Shown in pieces: positions 35,763 through 49,489 of a DNA stretch of 64,000 nucleotides (the stretch's first letter is position 1; the number at the start of each line of letters is the position of its first letter). This DNA comes from Cinnamomum chago. Taxonomy: Eukaryota; Streptophyta; Magnoliopsida; Laurales; Lauraceae. A model generated the notes under the pieces. It did no database searches. It had not been told where the DNA came from and saw nothing but the letters and a program-made list of their open reading frames with translations. The translations under genes were made by a program, and so were the position numbers. The stretch spans positions 34,199,501-34,263,500 of the forward strand of contig CP142455.1 in the NCBI GenBank assembly GCA_038049695.1. Reading direction: 5' to 3'.

Positions 35763-38700
35763 CAGAAGAGGCCACCACTACCAGAGCAGGACTGAACAGA
35801 AGAGGCCAAGGCAGCTGAGTTGTTCCCAGGGAAGAGAATAACAACTGCTGGACCGAGCTGAACCGAAGAGGATGCCGAGAGAGGAGAGTAGCCTGGAGGA
35901 TAATTGGGAACAGAGCTCAAGGCAGCAACAACTGGAACAAAAAGGCAGAGCAAAAGGAGCATAAATGTTCAGGAATTAACCTATCAATCACACTCAATTC
36001 CGATGGAACATTGGAACCCATGTCTGACTGCCACCCTTAAGCATGATTTTGATGCACTAACCTATTTAACAAGAATAAAGAGATTGGTGGGATCATTCAT
36101 GATGGATTAAGCAACTTGGTCGTCACCTTGGAAGGAAGTGTTTCAGTGTGCAAACCTAGGGCAAGATTAGGAAATAACAGGAGCCAACATCTTACCACAA
36201 GTCAAATCATATAAAATACAAAGAGAACAAGATTAGAAAATCTAGTTCTCAAATGTGTTGAAAAGGATGTTTAGCAAATACTCATCCTGGACAAAAACTG
36301 CTCTTCATCCAGATGGGCAAAACAATGAGTACAAATACACCATACTGAATTGGCAAAACATAAAAGTTCAATACATAAACTATGTCAAACAACAGCCATT
36401 TTAATGTTACTTGATATCATAGAGCATGTAAATGGTTGTGTTGATTAAGCAAGGTTGCAATATCAAATTCCATTAGATCTGGTGTCATGTGACCATCTAT
36501 ATTCGTAATGAAAATTGAATCATAAGTTTAAACAATGATGAATATAAGTTCAAAACTTTAGCATTTTTACTTATCTGTTAGGTGCATGATCTATCACATA
36601 CAATCAGCTCAACCCTGTAGTAAACACCTCTTTTGGCACCATATGAGAAGAAAAAAAAACAATATCACATGTATTTATTTATCCATGTTATCCATTTTAG
36701 TAATTGGATTGTAGCTTCACTTTGCCTGGAAAAGATAAGCATTGGATGTGGTATTTATGGTAGATATAGAACCTTAAATCTCAGAGTTTGACCACTTCTG
36801 CAAAATATAAAAGGTAAGTTAATCTAGTTAAACCAGAAGAAATAAAACTAATCAATCCTGGGTCTCAACTCTGGAAAAAGCAATTTTTCTACTCGCTTTG
36901 CTTTTGCATTTTCATTCATTTATTTGGACTATAAAATGATATATATGATTCCTACATGTATTTTTTGTGTCTTTTCCAACCTCTTTTTCTTGGTTGGTAA
37001 CTATGCTCACATTAATCCTAAACATAAATAAGAAAGAAAATGGCAACATAGGTCTTAAATGAAGGAGAAACAAAAAGGTCCAAGAATTAGAGACTTGCAA
37101 CATAGATCCAATATTTAATGCAACTGAATAGAATGGGTTTAACATAATCCCTATTAAGCAATTCTAAACTGTGTCAGGAAGGGGCATAATATCAAATATC
37201 ATATTACAATTAACGACACCTTAAACCAATGAAATCAAAATTCAATTATCCAATAACACAAGTTCCATATCAAACCCTGTTAAAGAGAAAAACCCAAACA
37301 AGTGTAAATCCCCAAGTGAGAAAAGTTCTAAAAAACAAACCCGAAACCCTCACAAATAGAACAAGAAAGATGTTACAATTTTTTAAGCAGATCATCAATT
37401 CTTTTGTGTTGATGTTGGAGAGAATCCAAATTCAAAGAGAAAGGGAGAGAGGGTTACTGAGATAGATGGGGTTTACAAAAACAAAAACAGAGTTATACAG
37501 GGAGGGTTACCGAGATAGAGAGAGGGTTCAGATCTGCTGGGAAGGATACCCGGGCACTGCAGCTTTAGATCGAAGAGAGACAGAGACTGAGATCGAGACC
37601 GAGACCGAGAGAGTTTTCCCCTTTTGCAATTTCGAAATTGTGAGAGAGATGCAGACGAGAGAGTTTTCCCCTTTCGCAGTTTCGGAATTGAGAGAGAGAT
37701 GGAGACCGAGAGTGTTTTGCAGAGAATAAAATTGATGGCGGGAAGGAATGGGTTTGGGCGGGATCGATTAATTGACTAATAAAAGTTGTATGATGGTAGG
37801 AGTAGGAGACCAAATTGCTTGAATTCACCCTTATTTTAGTGAACCATAGTCATTTTTTTAATAAAAATACTTTACCCTATGTTCCTATTCATAAAAACAT
37901 GAGTCCTTAAAAATAAATGCCTCCCCTTGATATTAGCCCTAAACAAATTTTAATCAAACTAAACTCAGGTCCATCAAGTTTATCACTTTTAAACCATCTG
38001 AATAAAAAATATATTTAATGGTAGGACCAAGTTCTTTGAGGATCCCCCTTTTTATCTAATGGACCCAAGTTATTTTTTTTATTTGAAAGATTTTATAGTG
38101 AGCCTACTTATTAAGTAACCTGAATTAAAAATATAAAAGGTAAAACTCAAATGCATTATAGTAGTCAATCTAATGAAAATCCCATCAGGTATCAAATTCT
38201 TTTCTTGACCTACACTCCTATAATAGAACTCACTTATAAAAAAACTAAACCACTCATAACAAATGCATCCATAATAAGGTCTCAAATAGATTTTATTCAT
38301 ATAGGAGATGGGTTCAATGTCATATTTGTTATTTTAAAAAATGTCAATAAATTATTAAGAAAATGTTCGAGTAGCTAGTGTTCTTGTAGTCAACGTGGGC
38401 TACATAATTGGTTTGTAAATTAAACAGAAGGCTAGAAAAAAATTATAATATGAGCATATTAAATTGATAAAGATTAAATGGTGATACCGGATGGTATGAT
38501 TTAGGGGCCAATATTTTACCTTATAGTTGTTATTAATGGAAATCAACATCATTCTCTAGCATTTTATAATGTTATGGATTACTTTGGATATTTTCTCAAA
38601 TTTTTTTAGGGTAAAAACATTTTACGCCACAACGACTGCGCCGGATAAAGAACGTTACGTGGTCGATACCGTAATGGTGTCATTCATTGGGATCGATCAA

Positions 38701-38999
38701 TACTGTGATTCTCATCCATGCCTTAGAGTAAGAAAGATGGTTGATTCATTATGAAGCTCAGCACGTATTTCAGTCACACACATAGTTTACTGACGCCCTC
38801 AATTTCACTCGATCATCAGTATATTTTTTCAGCTCAAATGTCAACCCAACTTGATTTTAAGACTCATTGATTATGCTAAAAGACTTTGTTGGCATCTTTG
38901 ATAGTGTGTGATTAGTCGTGCAGTGGAACCCACTCCATTCAAAGTAAAATTTGACGTGCCTCATAAAAGGGTATAGCTTTAAAAGACTCCTAGACCACA
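35763..38999. other. CACTA-2 interior right of SPP, no gene recognised
   Basis: 35763-35960 is AG-rich repeat-like sequence fused to the SPP exon. 37430-37740 is GAGA-rich. No coding piece supported elsewhere. Confidence 0.45.
37604..37705. repeat. ~55-bp tandem duplication
   Basis: Two copies of GAGAGTTTTCCCCTTTTGCA-type units plus TTTCGAAATTG...GAGAGAGATG (37608 and 37659), with a few differences. Confidence 0.75.
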
Positions 39000-39862
39000 T
39001 TAGGGGTGAAAGAATAATACTCGCCACTAATTCTCTTTCCCCTCCAAAAATGATCTTTAGCCACAACATGTAAGTTGCCACTAACTGTGATCACTATAAT
39101 ACCTTCACTAAAGTGAGTCTTTTGTGGCAAAAATAACATTGTGGCTAGAAGTGTTGCCACTAAAAACTGGCTTTCATATAATATATTTTTAGTGGCAATA
39201 GAAAGTCGCCGTAAAAGGCTGCGAAAATAAGACAACTAAATAGCCACGAAAATAAAAAGTTGCCACTAAACTCCTAGACCATTAGTGGCAAAAAAAGAAA
39301 AATCTCGCCACTAAATCTCCTTCCCCTCTTAAATGACCTTTAGCTACAACATATAAGTTGTCATTAAATGTGATCACATAATACATTTAGTGTCAACATC
39401 AAGCTTCGCCACTAAAGGTGAGTTTTTAGTGGTGAAAATTAAATTATGGCAAAAAATATTGCCATTAAAAGTCGAGTTTCTTGTGATATATCTTTGGTGG
39501 CAATATAAAGTAGCCACAAAAAATAGAACAAACAGTGGCAAAAAATACACCGTGGCTAAATGTAAGAATCTAAGAAATTAGTGGCGATGATAAATAGCTG
39601 TCACTAAAACCGTATACCATTAGTGGCGATAAATTAAAACTTGCCACTAAATCTCTTTCCCTCCAAAATCCCATGGCGCCAAAAATTCCCGCCAAGGAAT
39701 TAGTGGCGAAATTTAGCTACTACATATAAGTTGCCACTAAATGTGGGCATTATAATGCCTTCAGTGGCGACATCAAATATTTGCCACTAAAGGTGGGTTT
39801 TTAGTGGCAAAAATTAGACCGCTGCAAAAAAGTCGCCACTAAAAATCAACTTTCTTGTAGTG
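39000..39862. repeat. CACTA-2 right subterminal and terminal repeats
   Basis: Dense TTGCCACTAAA / TTTAGTGGCAA units in both orientations, ending TTTCTTGTAGTG at 39862. GCCACTAAATGTG-type blocks recur near 39070, 39360 and 39730, so the zone itself is internally repeated. Confidence 0.8.
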
Positions 39863-40924
39863 CTAAGATTTTCTTCCCTTCATAAAAGAAAAGATTCATA
39901 ATGACTATCTATCAAAAGTAAGCATAAATCATCAAAAGATATTAACTCCTAAGCATGATTTATCAAACCTAAGCATAAATAGTAAAAAGAATGCTAGGAA
40001 ATAAAATAAGCATGGAAGGTAGCACATTGCAATGAAGAAAAATCTATTCTAGCATGTTAAGCACACAAAGGGAATTAAGAGCATACGTAAAAGGAATAGT
40101 ATTAACTTAGCTTCATCTAGAAGATCCAATCAAAGTGATTAGCCACCCATTGGAGAAGACAAAGCTTTCATTATAAATCTTCAAATTTTACAAAGCTTTC
40201 CTCACTTTCTCTCTACAATTGCTCTCAATTACATGAATAGCTTAAATAAAAAGGAGGAGGCTCTCCTTGCTTGTGTGTCTAATGCCTAGAGCTCCCTTCC
40301 TTATATAGAGACATTTGCCTTGCTCTTTTTGGTTTCTTTCTAATGTGGGACTTCACAAGAATGGAAATATGAACATATGAATGTAATTCTCGTGTTAGAA
40401 AACAGTCCCCAGATTGATGTGCGATTTTGACCCCCGAAACGTCCGAATGTGGAAAAATGTTGTGAAATATGATTTGTAGATCTTAGAACAAGATTTATAA
40501 TGCTTCTAAGATCACCTCAATCGGACATCCGAGTGAAAAGATATGGTCAAAATACCAACCTAGGTCTTTCATTTTTCTTCTTATTGTTGGCCTATCTTTG
40601 TCATTTCTTCATCCAATTCTCTTCCAAACTTATCCTTAAACTCTTTAACTCTTGAATCTCAACTTTAATCTTCAAATTAATCTTCAATTAACACCTACAA
40701 AGAGAAATTAACATAATTGAGAGTATTTTTTAACATATTTTGTAAGGAGGCCATTGGAACTCATATAAATGCATATAAATGGCTATCTATAATGGAAAGA
40801 TATAAGCAAAGCATGATGGGGAGGAAACTTATTATTTTTATTCTAAAAATAGTGTTTTGAGTTCTTTTATCTTTGAAACCTCATAAAATAATACTATGAA
40901 AGTGTATTTTTTGTGAACTCATCA

Positions 40925-41330
40925 GCCGGTAGCCCTGATTTTCTTTCGGAGCGTCAAAGTCGGGTCAAACGTTGTCAGAATGACCTGAAATTTGACGTGC
41001 AACCCTTTTGAAGTATGTTGAAGCCGCCCATGTGCTCCGTTTGATGAGTAATGGTCCCGATGGTTCTCGTCGCCGAGAGGCTTGATTTTCTTTCGGAGCG
41101 TCGAAGTCGGGTCAAACATTGACGGAATGACCTGAAATTTGACGTGGAGCCTTTTGGAGGTATTTTGATAATCCATAGGCTTAGATCGAAGTTTTGATGT
41201 CTTCGACGCCGCCGCCGCCAGGAGCGCTGTTTGGTTGCCGGAGGAGTGAAGTTAGGCCAAATGATGTCGGAATGGCCCGAAACTTCATGTGGACTTCTCT
41301 TTTGGTTGTCTTGAAGGATCTATCAGTTTT
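40925..41330. repeat. ~150-bp tandem repeat array, right part
   Basis: Three units with the core GGGTCAAACGTTGTCAGAAT plus GACCTGAAATTTGACGTG-type sequence (about 40962, 41111, 41252), spaced 149 and 141 bp. They are homologous to the two units at 15031-15310, so the array was split by the solo LTR block. Confidence 0.7.
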
Positions 41331-41734
41331 CAAGTGATTCTGATAAGATTTGATGCTTGAAGCGGCATTGCCTGTTTGTTGTAGGATGCCACTTCATGTG
41401 GCTTTCTTGATGTTGAAGAGGCAAAGTGACATTTTTGGTGTCAAAAAATGCCCCCTCGGGGTACAGCGACGAGTAACTTTTAGAGTCGATGTGCCTCGAA
41501 GAGAAACTTGAAGGAGAGCTTTTGACTTGACCAAGAGTATTTTGAGCATTTTTTTTATAACCTTTTGAGTTTCCAAAGGGATTTTATGGTAGTAAGAAGG
41601 ATCACGTACCATCTCAAGGCAAAATTTTGAAAATGACATGAGGGAGTTGGATTTTGGGTTTTCCTTTTGACCTTCTGAACCTAAGGGCTTTATGTGGCAC
41701 ATCAGGCGATCAAGAAGGATTTTTGGTTTTTTAA

Positions 41735-41905
41735 CCTTGTGACCTAACAAGCTGTATGTGGCAGGTAAGGGGGTTGGGGTTTGATTTTTGGATTTTGACC
41801 TTGTGACCCAACAAGTTGTATGTGGCAAGTTGGGTGGTCGGATTTTGTTTTTGACCTTGTGACCCAACAAGCTGTATGTGGCAAGTTGGGGGGTCGGGTT
41901 TGGGT
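41735..41905. repeat. ~62-bp tandem repeat, about three copies
   Basis: AACAAGCTGTATGTGGCAAG plus TTGGG...TTTTGACCTTGTGACCC is repeated near 41747, 41809 and 41868. In the minus-strand frame it gives repeats of LPHTACWVTRS, which is an artefact of the repeat. 41331-41734 and 41906-42265 are T-rich, non-coding and retroelement-like. Confidence 0.75.
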
Positions 41906-43739
41906 TTTGTGGAATGTCAATTTCAAGATTTTGGTTTAATTTGGTTCATGAGGTTGGATGGTTTGGTTTTTTTTTTTTAACTCATGAGGCTTTCCTTTTT
42001 TTTCTTTTTTTCTTTTTTTTTTGAATGGTTCAATCGACTCAAAAAAGGCATGGAACCATTTTGTATGCTCTTGGTAAGAAGAATTTTTGGAAAGGAAGCC
42101 CCCTTTAGTGCCTAGGTGGTCAAACCTGGCTCATGTGGGCTAGCCCATGGGACCTTAAGCTTTTAAAGATGGCTTAGATCTCACATGGTGTCATTTTATA
42201 AAGAATATCTAAAAATATTCTTACTTGGAGAGAATCTCTCAAGTTTCCTTTCTTTTGGAAGAGATTTTCTCAAAGTGTCAGAACCTTCTTTCATTCAGAA
42301 GATCAAGGATAGTCAGTTGCAAGATCCAGAGTTGGCCAAAATTGCAGAGCATATAGCAGAATGTCCTGACTTCCATTTTGTTGATGGAGTTTTGTACTAC
42401 CGTGACCGTCTGTGTGTACCGAACATCGAAGACTTGAGGAATGACATCATGGTTGAGGCTCATAGCACGAAGTACTCTATGCATCCAGGTAGCACAAAGA
42501 TGTATCAGAACTTGAAGGGCAGATTTTGGTGGAACAACATGAAGAGAGAGATTGCAGCGTTTGTCTCCCGTTGTATGACCTGTCAGTTGATTAAAGCAGA
42601 GCATCAGAGGCCTCCAGGATTGTTACAGCCATTAGAGTTCCCGGAATGGAATAGACTCCTCATTTGATGTGTAAGAAGGGCTAAAAGGAGGTTGTAAAAA
42701 GGAGGAATAGAGAGGAGCTGAACTGGTCCGGAATCTGTTTCTGGACAGTTCGCTCGAGCGATCATGACACTTCGCTCGAGCGACCTGTCCAAAAAGGGTT
42801 CGGAGCGTTCCAGTGCCTTGGTCGCTCGAACGCACCCTTTTTTGCTCGAGCGGTCATCCCAGAACTGATTCCAGTGAGTTGTTCGCTCGAACGCATTTAA
42901 ATAGCCGCTCGACCCAATGAGTTCGCTCGAGCGAACTCACCCAGACAACCTTCCCAGCGAGCGACTCGCTCGAGCGAACCTTACAGTCCGCTCGAGCGAT
43001 GCGGGTCGTCTGGCTTAGGTTATGTTTAGGACAACGTTCGACTGTTTCAACGCATTGGGACTATTATTTGGGAACCCCTCCATATCAAGGAGATTTATTA
43101 GGCATTGTGTGAGGCTATTTGAGGAAGAAACCATATCACAAGGATTTCATTCATAGTTTTGAAAAGATCGAAGTGTATAAGGAGCCCGGAATAACCCCAA
43201 ACTCAAAGGGTACCAAATTGTTATGTGATCGACATACGGGGTCCCTATCCAATTCAAATAGATATTTTCCCAAAATGTCAATTGTTTACAGTACTTTACT
43301 GATCCCAAGATTTGCACTACTTGTCTTGTTTTCCCGAAAGCATTGTTATACACTTGGAATGGTTACTTGACCCGAAGTGCATTGCACCATTTGATATGAT
43401 AGTGTGCCCTTGAGCACCCCCGTCTTGCCCGCTTGATTATTTACTTATACTTGATTTGCTTGCATATGTCTCGATTGTATTTGACCTATGAGTCGGCACC
43501 ACTAAGCTTGGATAACCATGTTGGTCTGATCCACCGACTTGGAGATCCTCTCTTGTCCCGCCACCTGCAGTTTGGATCCCGCTATCCGGTCATTACCGTG
43601 GTCTTGTCCCGATGCCGCAGATTGCTACTGTGGTCCCCGATGCCCGGCTCGCTACCGTGGTCATGTATAGTATTGTATATGTATATGTATTATATGAGAT
43701 CCATTGTTTCTCCTCACCTCAAGTGACTGAGATCAGTGC

Positions 43740-46700
43740 TGTCGCGACCCCGGACCGGGAAGCCCCAATCCGGGATCGGGACTAAGTGTGGTGTGAAGAA
43801 TGATGATGATTGATGATGATTATCTACATCCACAAAAATACAACTTATTTAATTTCCCACAGGTGTCTGCGGTGAGGATATCACAACCTTGCCTGAATAT
43901 TTCTTTTGAGTGCGGAAGCGTGTAGCAAATCAAATAGTAGACTATCTCTAGTCATGCAAGCATTAACATCAAATATCAAAACTGTATCAGAATGAGCAAT
44001 GATCTATAGCATGTTTCCCAAAAGTTGTTAAAGTTAGACAAAATATCATTTAGTTACATTCCCCAAAATTAGAGGCCAATAAAGGCCAATACTACAAAAC
44101 AATAACCCAAAAGAATGGTTAACAAGTTCTCCCCAAAATGTTACGCCTCATGTAGCAACCCGATGTCTACATGACATCGTCAGCGCGCCACTCAACTAGA
44201 GGATGCGGCTCACCTACCGCCTCCTCCGGCTCCTCCTCAAGGAAACCGGCAACGGGACCTGAGTACCAAAGCAAAGGATCAGACACGACGGTCTGGCAAG
44301 GGAGTGAGAAGATACAACAATATATAATAGATGAATATCTCGAAAGCAAGGAAATCTGTTAAAGCAAGAATTCTCATAAAATAGATAAATCATTTGCTAG
44401 AAAACATGTAAACAAGATAAAACATATGAGGTAACCAAGGGAATTGGGAATAACAAGGTGGCAATCACATAAAGCTAAGTCCTCTGTCACTAAAGTGACA
44501 ACAGTATCACGGGACGTTGATCTCAGTCACACAAGGTGAGGAGAAGCAACGTAAACATATATACGATATAAATATACGGGAACGGGACCACGGTAGCGAA
44601 CCGGGTATCGGGACGGGACCACGGTAATGACCGGGTATCGGGATCCAAACTGCAGCTGGCGGGACGGGAGAGGGATTTCCAAGTCGGTGGATCAAACCGA
44701 CAAGGTATCCAAGCTTAGTGATGCCGACACATAGGTTAAATAACACATTGATACATATGCAAGTAAATCAAGTACAAGTAAAACAATGAACGGGCAAGAA
44801 TATTCAATGTATAACTTTCATTTCATATCGGGCAATACTCTTCGGGACAAGTCCAGGTTACTAGTGTAACCATCAAGCTTTCGGGAAAACAGATCATGTA
44901 AAGTAAATCTTGGAAATGAAGAAATAAAACGAACTATTACAATTCCGGGAAAATATTGATTTCAAGATCTATTAAGTGAATAGGGGTCCCGTATGTCGAT
45001 TATTGCAATGATTTGGTACTCTTTGAGTTTGAAGACATTCCGGGCTCCTTATGCACTTCTACTATTTTTAAAACTTATCATGAGCTTATGGATAGTACTA
45101 GATGCTATGATAGAAAAATCAAGACTATAAACGGTCCATCCTAAGTACGATGTCAACCCGGAACCATCGAGCAACCTACTCAGTCACCGAAAGGAATAGA
45201 ATCCGCGATACCCAAGGAAATAGACTTTGCATTTAGGTATGAAGAGGATATCGTGTCGTTCCATCCCGTTCAAGATTGAATAGATTGAACTTCGGTGCAT
45301 TCCGAACCAACCGTGAAGAGCATCGGCTCAAGACTCTCTCACATATGGTCAAGTGAGTCCAAGGAGGGTAGCCAAGGTCCAGAAAAAAATAAATCTCAAA
45401 ACCCACTGGACTCACGATCGATCAGCCGAAATTCTGGCCCAGTGCATTAAAATAGTTCAACGTTAACCCAACGTGGCCTATGCCAGGCAGACCGCATCTC
45501 TCGAGCGAATCGAAGAGTTCGCTCGAGCGAACTCATCGGTCGAGCTGTTATTTAAATGCGTTCGAGTGACCAAGCTACTGGAAATGCCCGAATCCTTTCC
45601 TGGACAGTTCGCTCGAGCGAAGTGTCATGGTCGCTCGAGCGAACGGTCCAGAAATGGATTCCGGACCAGTTCAGCTGTCCTCTTTCTCTTCCTTTTTACA
45701 ACCTTCCTCTAGCCCTTCATATGCATCAAATGAGGAGTCTATTTCTCCACTCAAACTACATCAAATCCCTCCTCTAATCCATCATATTCTCCTCCACCAA
45801 CCATGCATTCAACACAAGGAAAAAGGGAGGAGGAAATCATTTCACAATATATATATACATTTGAACAAAACAATGAGACATTCAATGCTATGAACTACCA
45901 TTCCACTATGCTCATAAATATGCCATTAATGCTCTATCATGAGTATTCATTTCAAAACAAACCATAAATATGCATTAATGGGAAGTAGCCAAAATCCATG
46001 AAAGCTTAGGAAAATCATTCATTCACTTGCCTTAAGTCTTCTAACAATGGAATCAAGCTCTAACAATCTCCAAAGGCAATGGTCCAAGCTACAAGGCAAA
46101 AACCCCAAATACAACAAACCCTAAAAGAGTCAAAACAATGAAATAGCAAGGAAATCTCCCAAGGATGATAGGGAAGCTTCTCAAGAGCTAGGAGATAACA
46201 CATCTAGAAGATGAAGGGAAATACTTACTTGCAAGGTCCTCTAATGGCAATGACAAGCTCTAAGGAAATCTTGTAAGGGTTGGTGTGTTCCACAAAAGCT
46301 ATGGAAATGAAGCTCTCAAGGAGATGAAGAAGGTGATGACCTCCCCTCTCCTATTGGTGCAAGCTTGGAAGTGGATTGAGTGATGGGAAGCAAGGAGAAG
46401 AAGAGTTCCTCACAAAGCCCTAGCTCTCTCTCTTGTGCTGGAAAAGAAGAATGAAGAAGAAGGGAACTGGCTTCCCTTGTTAACAAATGAGTTGGGTTGG
46501 GTTGGGTCCCACAACTAAAGGAGCTACATTGGCTGAAATCATCTCTATCGGGACCTCGGATGAATTCGACGAAGAAGAAAGAAATGATCGTCGAAATATC
46601 TAGTTTCCAAAAAGTATAAGTTTTGCGGGTTTCGGGAATATCAAGTTTTTGGGTACAGATTTGGCGTGAAATGACTGTTTTACCCTCAATGATATGAAAT

Positions 46701-46993
46701 CGGGTTTCGGGACCTCAAATGGAAACGGGATCAACATGAAAGTTGTAAGAATCCACAAGATGAATGCAACGGGCCAAAAACACAATTCAAAACACGTCGG
46801 GAAAATTTACAAGAAAATGCAAAGCAGAAAAGGGAACCCCCAAAGGGCCCCAAAGCTATCAATCACTCCAAAAAGCCCAAAACTAGAATCAAGGCTATTC
46901 CAAACCCAACTAGGCCAAAAACACTAATCAAGCTTAGCACTAACACGCAACTTAATTAGCACTAATCGGGTTCACTCGGGTCGGGGTCTTACA
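43740..46993 (-). repeat. 3' LTR of the Ty3 element (3254 bp)
   Basis: Direct copy of 56198-59442. It has an extra GATGATGATT near 43805 and differs at a handful of sites, mostly in its right quarter. It contains a cluster of TTCGCTCGAGCGAA palindromes (about 45495-45640). Confidence 0.9.
45490..45645. repeat. Cluster of CTCGAG-centred palindromes
   Basis: Four CTCGAGCGAA-type sites, three extending to a TCGCTCGAGCGA palindrome, plus two half-sites (GGTCGAGC, GTTCGAGTGA) lie within 155 bp. Matching clusters lie in the other LTR copies at about 57938-58092, 51337-51473 and 42752-43010. Confidence 0.85.
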
Positions 46994-47006
46994 TCCTCCA
47001 CCCCTT
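46994..47006 (-). other. Polypurine tract of the Ty3 element
   Basis: On the minus strand the bases directly before the 3' LTR read AAGGGGTGGAGGA, the expected place and make-up for the plus-strand primer. Confidence 0.6.
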
Positions 47007-48246
47007 AGGGCATTTGGTCCTCCAAATGAAACATAAGACTCACCTCTGGTAGAAGATGTGGGTACTTCTTCTTCACTTGATCTCGTAATTCCCAGGTGGC
47101 CTCTTCCGGTCCATGATTCTCCCACAATACCTTTACCCACTGAATAGTCCGAGTCCTCAACTCTTGTTCCTTTGTGTCGATGATCTCAACGGGCTTCTCC
47201 ACATAGGTAGCATCCTCTCTGATCTCTAATGGTTCATGCCGGAGTACATGTGAAGGGTCGGGGACATACTTCTTCAACATGGACACATGGAAGACGTTGT
47301 GTACACCAGATAGCTCGGGTGGTAAGGCTAGTCTATAAGCCACGTCACCAATCTTGCTCACAATGTCATAAGGTCCAATGTATCTCCGTGATAGCTTGCC
47401 CTTCTGCCCAAATCTCAACGTTCCCCTTGTAGGTGACACTTTTAAGAAAACCTTATCTCCTTCGTTGAACTGTAAATCTCTGCGATGGGAGTCTGCATAG
47501 CTCTTCTGTCTACTCCGGGACACTTTCAGACGCTCTTGAATCAACTTGATCTTGTCGCTGGTCTCACTAACCATAGTCGGTCCATGGAAACTACGAGTGC
47601 CGACTTCTTCCCAACAAACAGGTGTCCTACACCTTCTGCCATACAAAGCTTCAAAAGGAGCCATCCCAATGCTCGAGTGGTAGCTGTTGTTGTACGCGAA
47701 CTCACACAATGGTAGAGTCTCATCCCATTGAGTCTTGAAATCTAACACACAAGCACGGAGCATGTCCTCTAAAGTCTGAATCGTCCTCTCTGACTGGCCA
47801 TCTGTCTGAGGGTGATACGCTGTGCTGAACTGTAATCTCGTACCCATAGACTCGTGCAATGTCTTCCAGAACCTCGAGACAAATCTGCTATCTCTGTCGG
47901 AAGTGATAGAAACTGGCTGCCCATGACGACTGATGATCTCGCTGACAAACAACTCTGCCAAAGGTAGCATGTGCATCTTCTTCCCTGTCTTCATAGCAAG
48001 GAAATGCGCTGACTTGGTGAGACGGTCCACAATGACCCAAATCGCATCGTTGCCTCTACTAGTCCTCGGTAATCCCGAAATAAAGTCCATAGTAATGTGC
48101 TCCCACTTCCATTCCGGAATTTCTAATGGCTGTAACAAGCCTGGAGGCCTCTGATGCTCTGCCTTAATCAACTGACAGGTCATGCAACGGGAGACAAACG
48201 CTGCAATCTCTCTCTTCATATTGTTCCACCAAAATCTGCCTTTCAA
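47005..48246 (-). CDS. Ty3 pol, integrase core to chromodomain part
   Basis: A 413-residue minus-strand frame. It starts in the integrase zinc-binding region (CMTCQLIKAEHQRPPG) and continues through the integrase core (ITMDFISGLPRT; DRLTKSAHFLA; STAYHPQTDGQSERT with the DDE-type Glu following) and the linker (VFLKVSPTRGTLRFGQKGKL; HNVFHVSMLKKYVPDPSHVL). It ends in a chromodomain-like block (TIQWVKVLWENHGPEEATWE). Such chromodomains steer Ty3 chromoviruses to particular chromatin. It is the distal part of a polyprotein normally made in one piece, so it is not a gene of its own. Confidence 0.85.
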   Translation of the reverse strand: MKGRFWWNNMKREIAAFVSRCMTCQLIKAEHQRPPGLLQPLEIPEWKWEHITMDFISGLPRTSRGNDAIWVIVDRLTKSAHFLAMKTGKKMHMLPLAELFVSEIISRHGQPVSITSDRDSRFVSRFWKTLHESMGTRLQFSTAYHPQTDGQSERTIQTLEDMLRACVLDFKTQWDETLPLCEFAYNNSYHSSIGMAPFEALYGRRCRTPVCWEEVGTRSFHGPTMVSETSDKIKLIQERLKVSRSRQKSYADSHRRDLQFNEGDKVFLKVSPTRGTLRFGQKGKLSRRYIGPYDIVSKIGDVAYRLALPPELSGVHNVFHVSMLKKYVPDPSHVLRHEPLEIREDATYVEKPVEIIDTKEQELRTRTIQWVKVLWENHGPEEATWELRDQVKKKYPHLLPEVSLMFHLEDQMP

Positions 48247-48756
48247 GTTCTATACATCTTCGTGCTGCCTGGATGCATAGAGTACTTCGTGCTGTGGGCC
48301 TCCGCCATGATGTCATTCCTCAAATCTTCAATGTTAGGCACACACAGACGGTCACGGTAGTACAAAACTCCATCAACAACACGAAAGTTAGGACGTTCTG
48401 CTATATGTTCTGAAATCTTAACCAACTCTGGGTCTTGCAACTGACTGTCCTTGATCTTCTGAATGAAAGAAGGTTCTGACACTGTCATGTTAGCCAACAA
48501 AACACCCTTCCTTAGAGGATGCACGTCTAGACTCAACTCTTCAAACTGCTCAAAGATACAAGTGCCACTTAGGTTTGCCAAACCTACTGATTTTCTGCTC
48601 AAGGCATCTGCAACTACATTGGCCTTCCCCGGGTGGTACTTGATTGGAAAATCATAGTCTTTGATATATTCCATCCATCTCCTCTGCCTCATGTTCAAAT
48701 CCTTCTGCGAAAACAAGTACTGTAAGCTGCGGTGGTCGGAGTGGACTTCGAACTGC
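48243..48756 (-). pseudogene. Ty3 pol, RNase H end to integrase start
   Basis: Minus-strand pol segment left of the nested LTR. It has the RNase H end (FEVHSDHRSLQYLFSQKDLN; KYHPGKANVVADALSR) and the start of the integrase N-terminal region (VLYYRDRLCVPNIEDLRNDI; STKYSMHPGSTKMY). Part of the broken pol of the 43740-59442 element. Confidence 0.8.
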
Positions 48757-49489
48757 TCTCCTGTCACGCCCCCGAACCGAAACCCCGGGGGCGGGAAATG
48801 GGATTAAGCACCAATAATATTTTACTTCTCCCAAGATCCGCGTGTGTGAAGACAACACATTCTGAATATTTTGCGGAAGCATTTGTGGCGTTGCGACCCG
48901 AAGTCCGTGGCCATCGGATTCCGCGTCGCACTCAACCTTTAGCCCATAGCTATTATATCAAGAATCATATCAGACTGGAGTAACCATCACAATAATTTAC
49001 AGAGCTGACAGTAACAGGATATTGCATTCCCAAATATGTTCAAGTTACAATTATCCATGTACATTAATTAAGAATCCCAAGAAAAGGCTAATAAGAGCCA
49101 TACAACAATAAGCTATAAACTACTACCCAAATGTGACGTAGCTCCGATGTCAAGCTCAATGTCTACATGACATAGCCGACAAAACAACCTGCAAGGCATG
49201 GCTCCACAGCCAACAAAACACTCAACTCGGGGCGAAGAAATCTGAACCTGAGTACCAAAAGTAGTGGGTCAGACACGACGGTCTGGCAGGTGGATGAAAA
49301 GATAACAAATATACTGAAGAATAAAACATAAGATACATCATGCTATTCGATCAAATGCTACATATAATTAAACGGTGCAAAGTCGGGAATCTCTGGGAAA
49401 AACCTATATTCATTTCAAGCACGGGTAAAACATGAATATCTAATAAAACATGTGTTCGGTTACATCATCTATAATCATAGATATTTGAC

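Noticed and set aside
44171-45777. Short open frames repeated at 56619-58341
   Set aside because: They occur in both LTRs because the LTRs are direct repeats; no protein-like composition.
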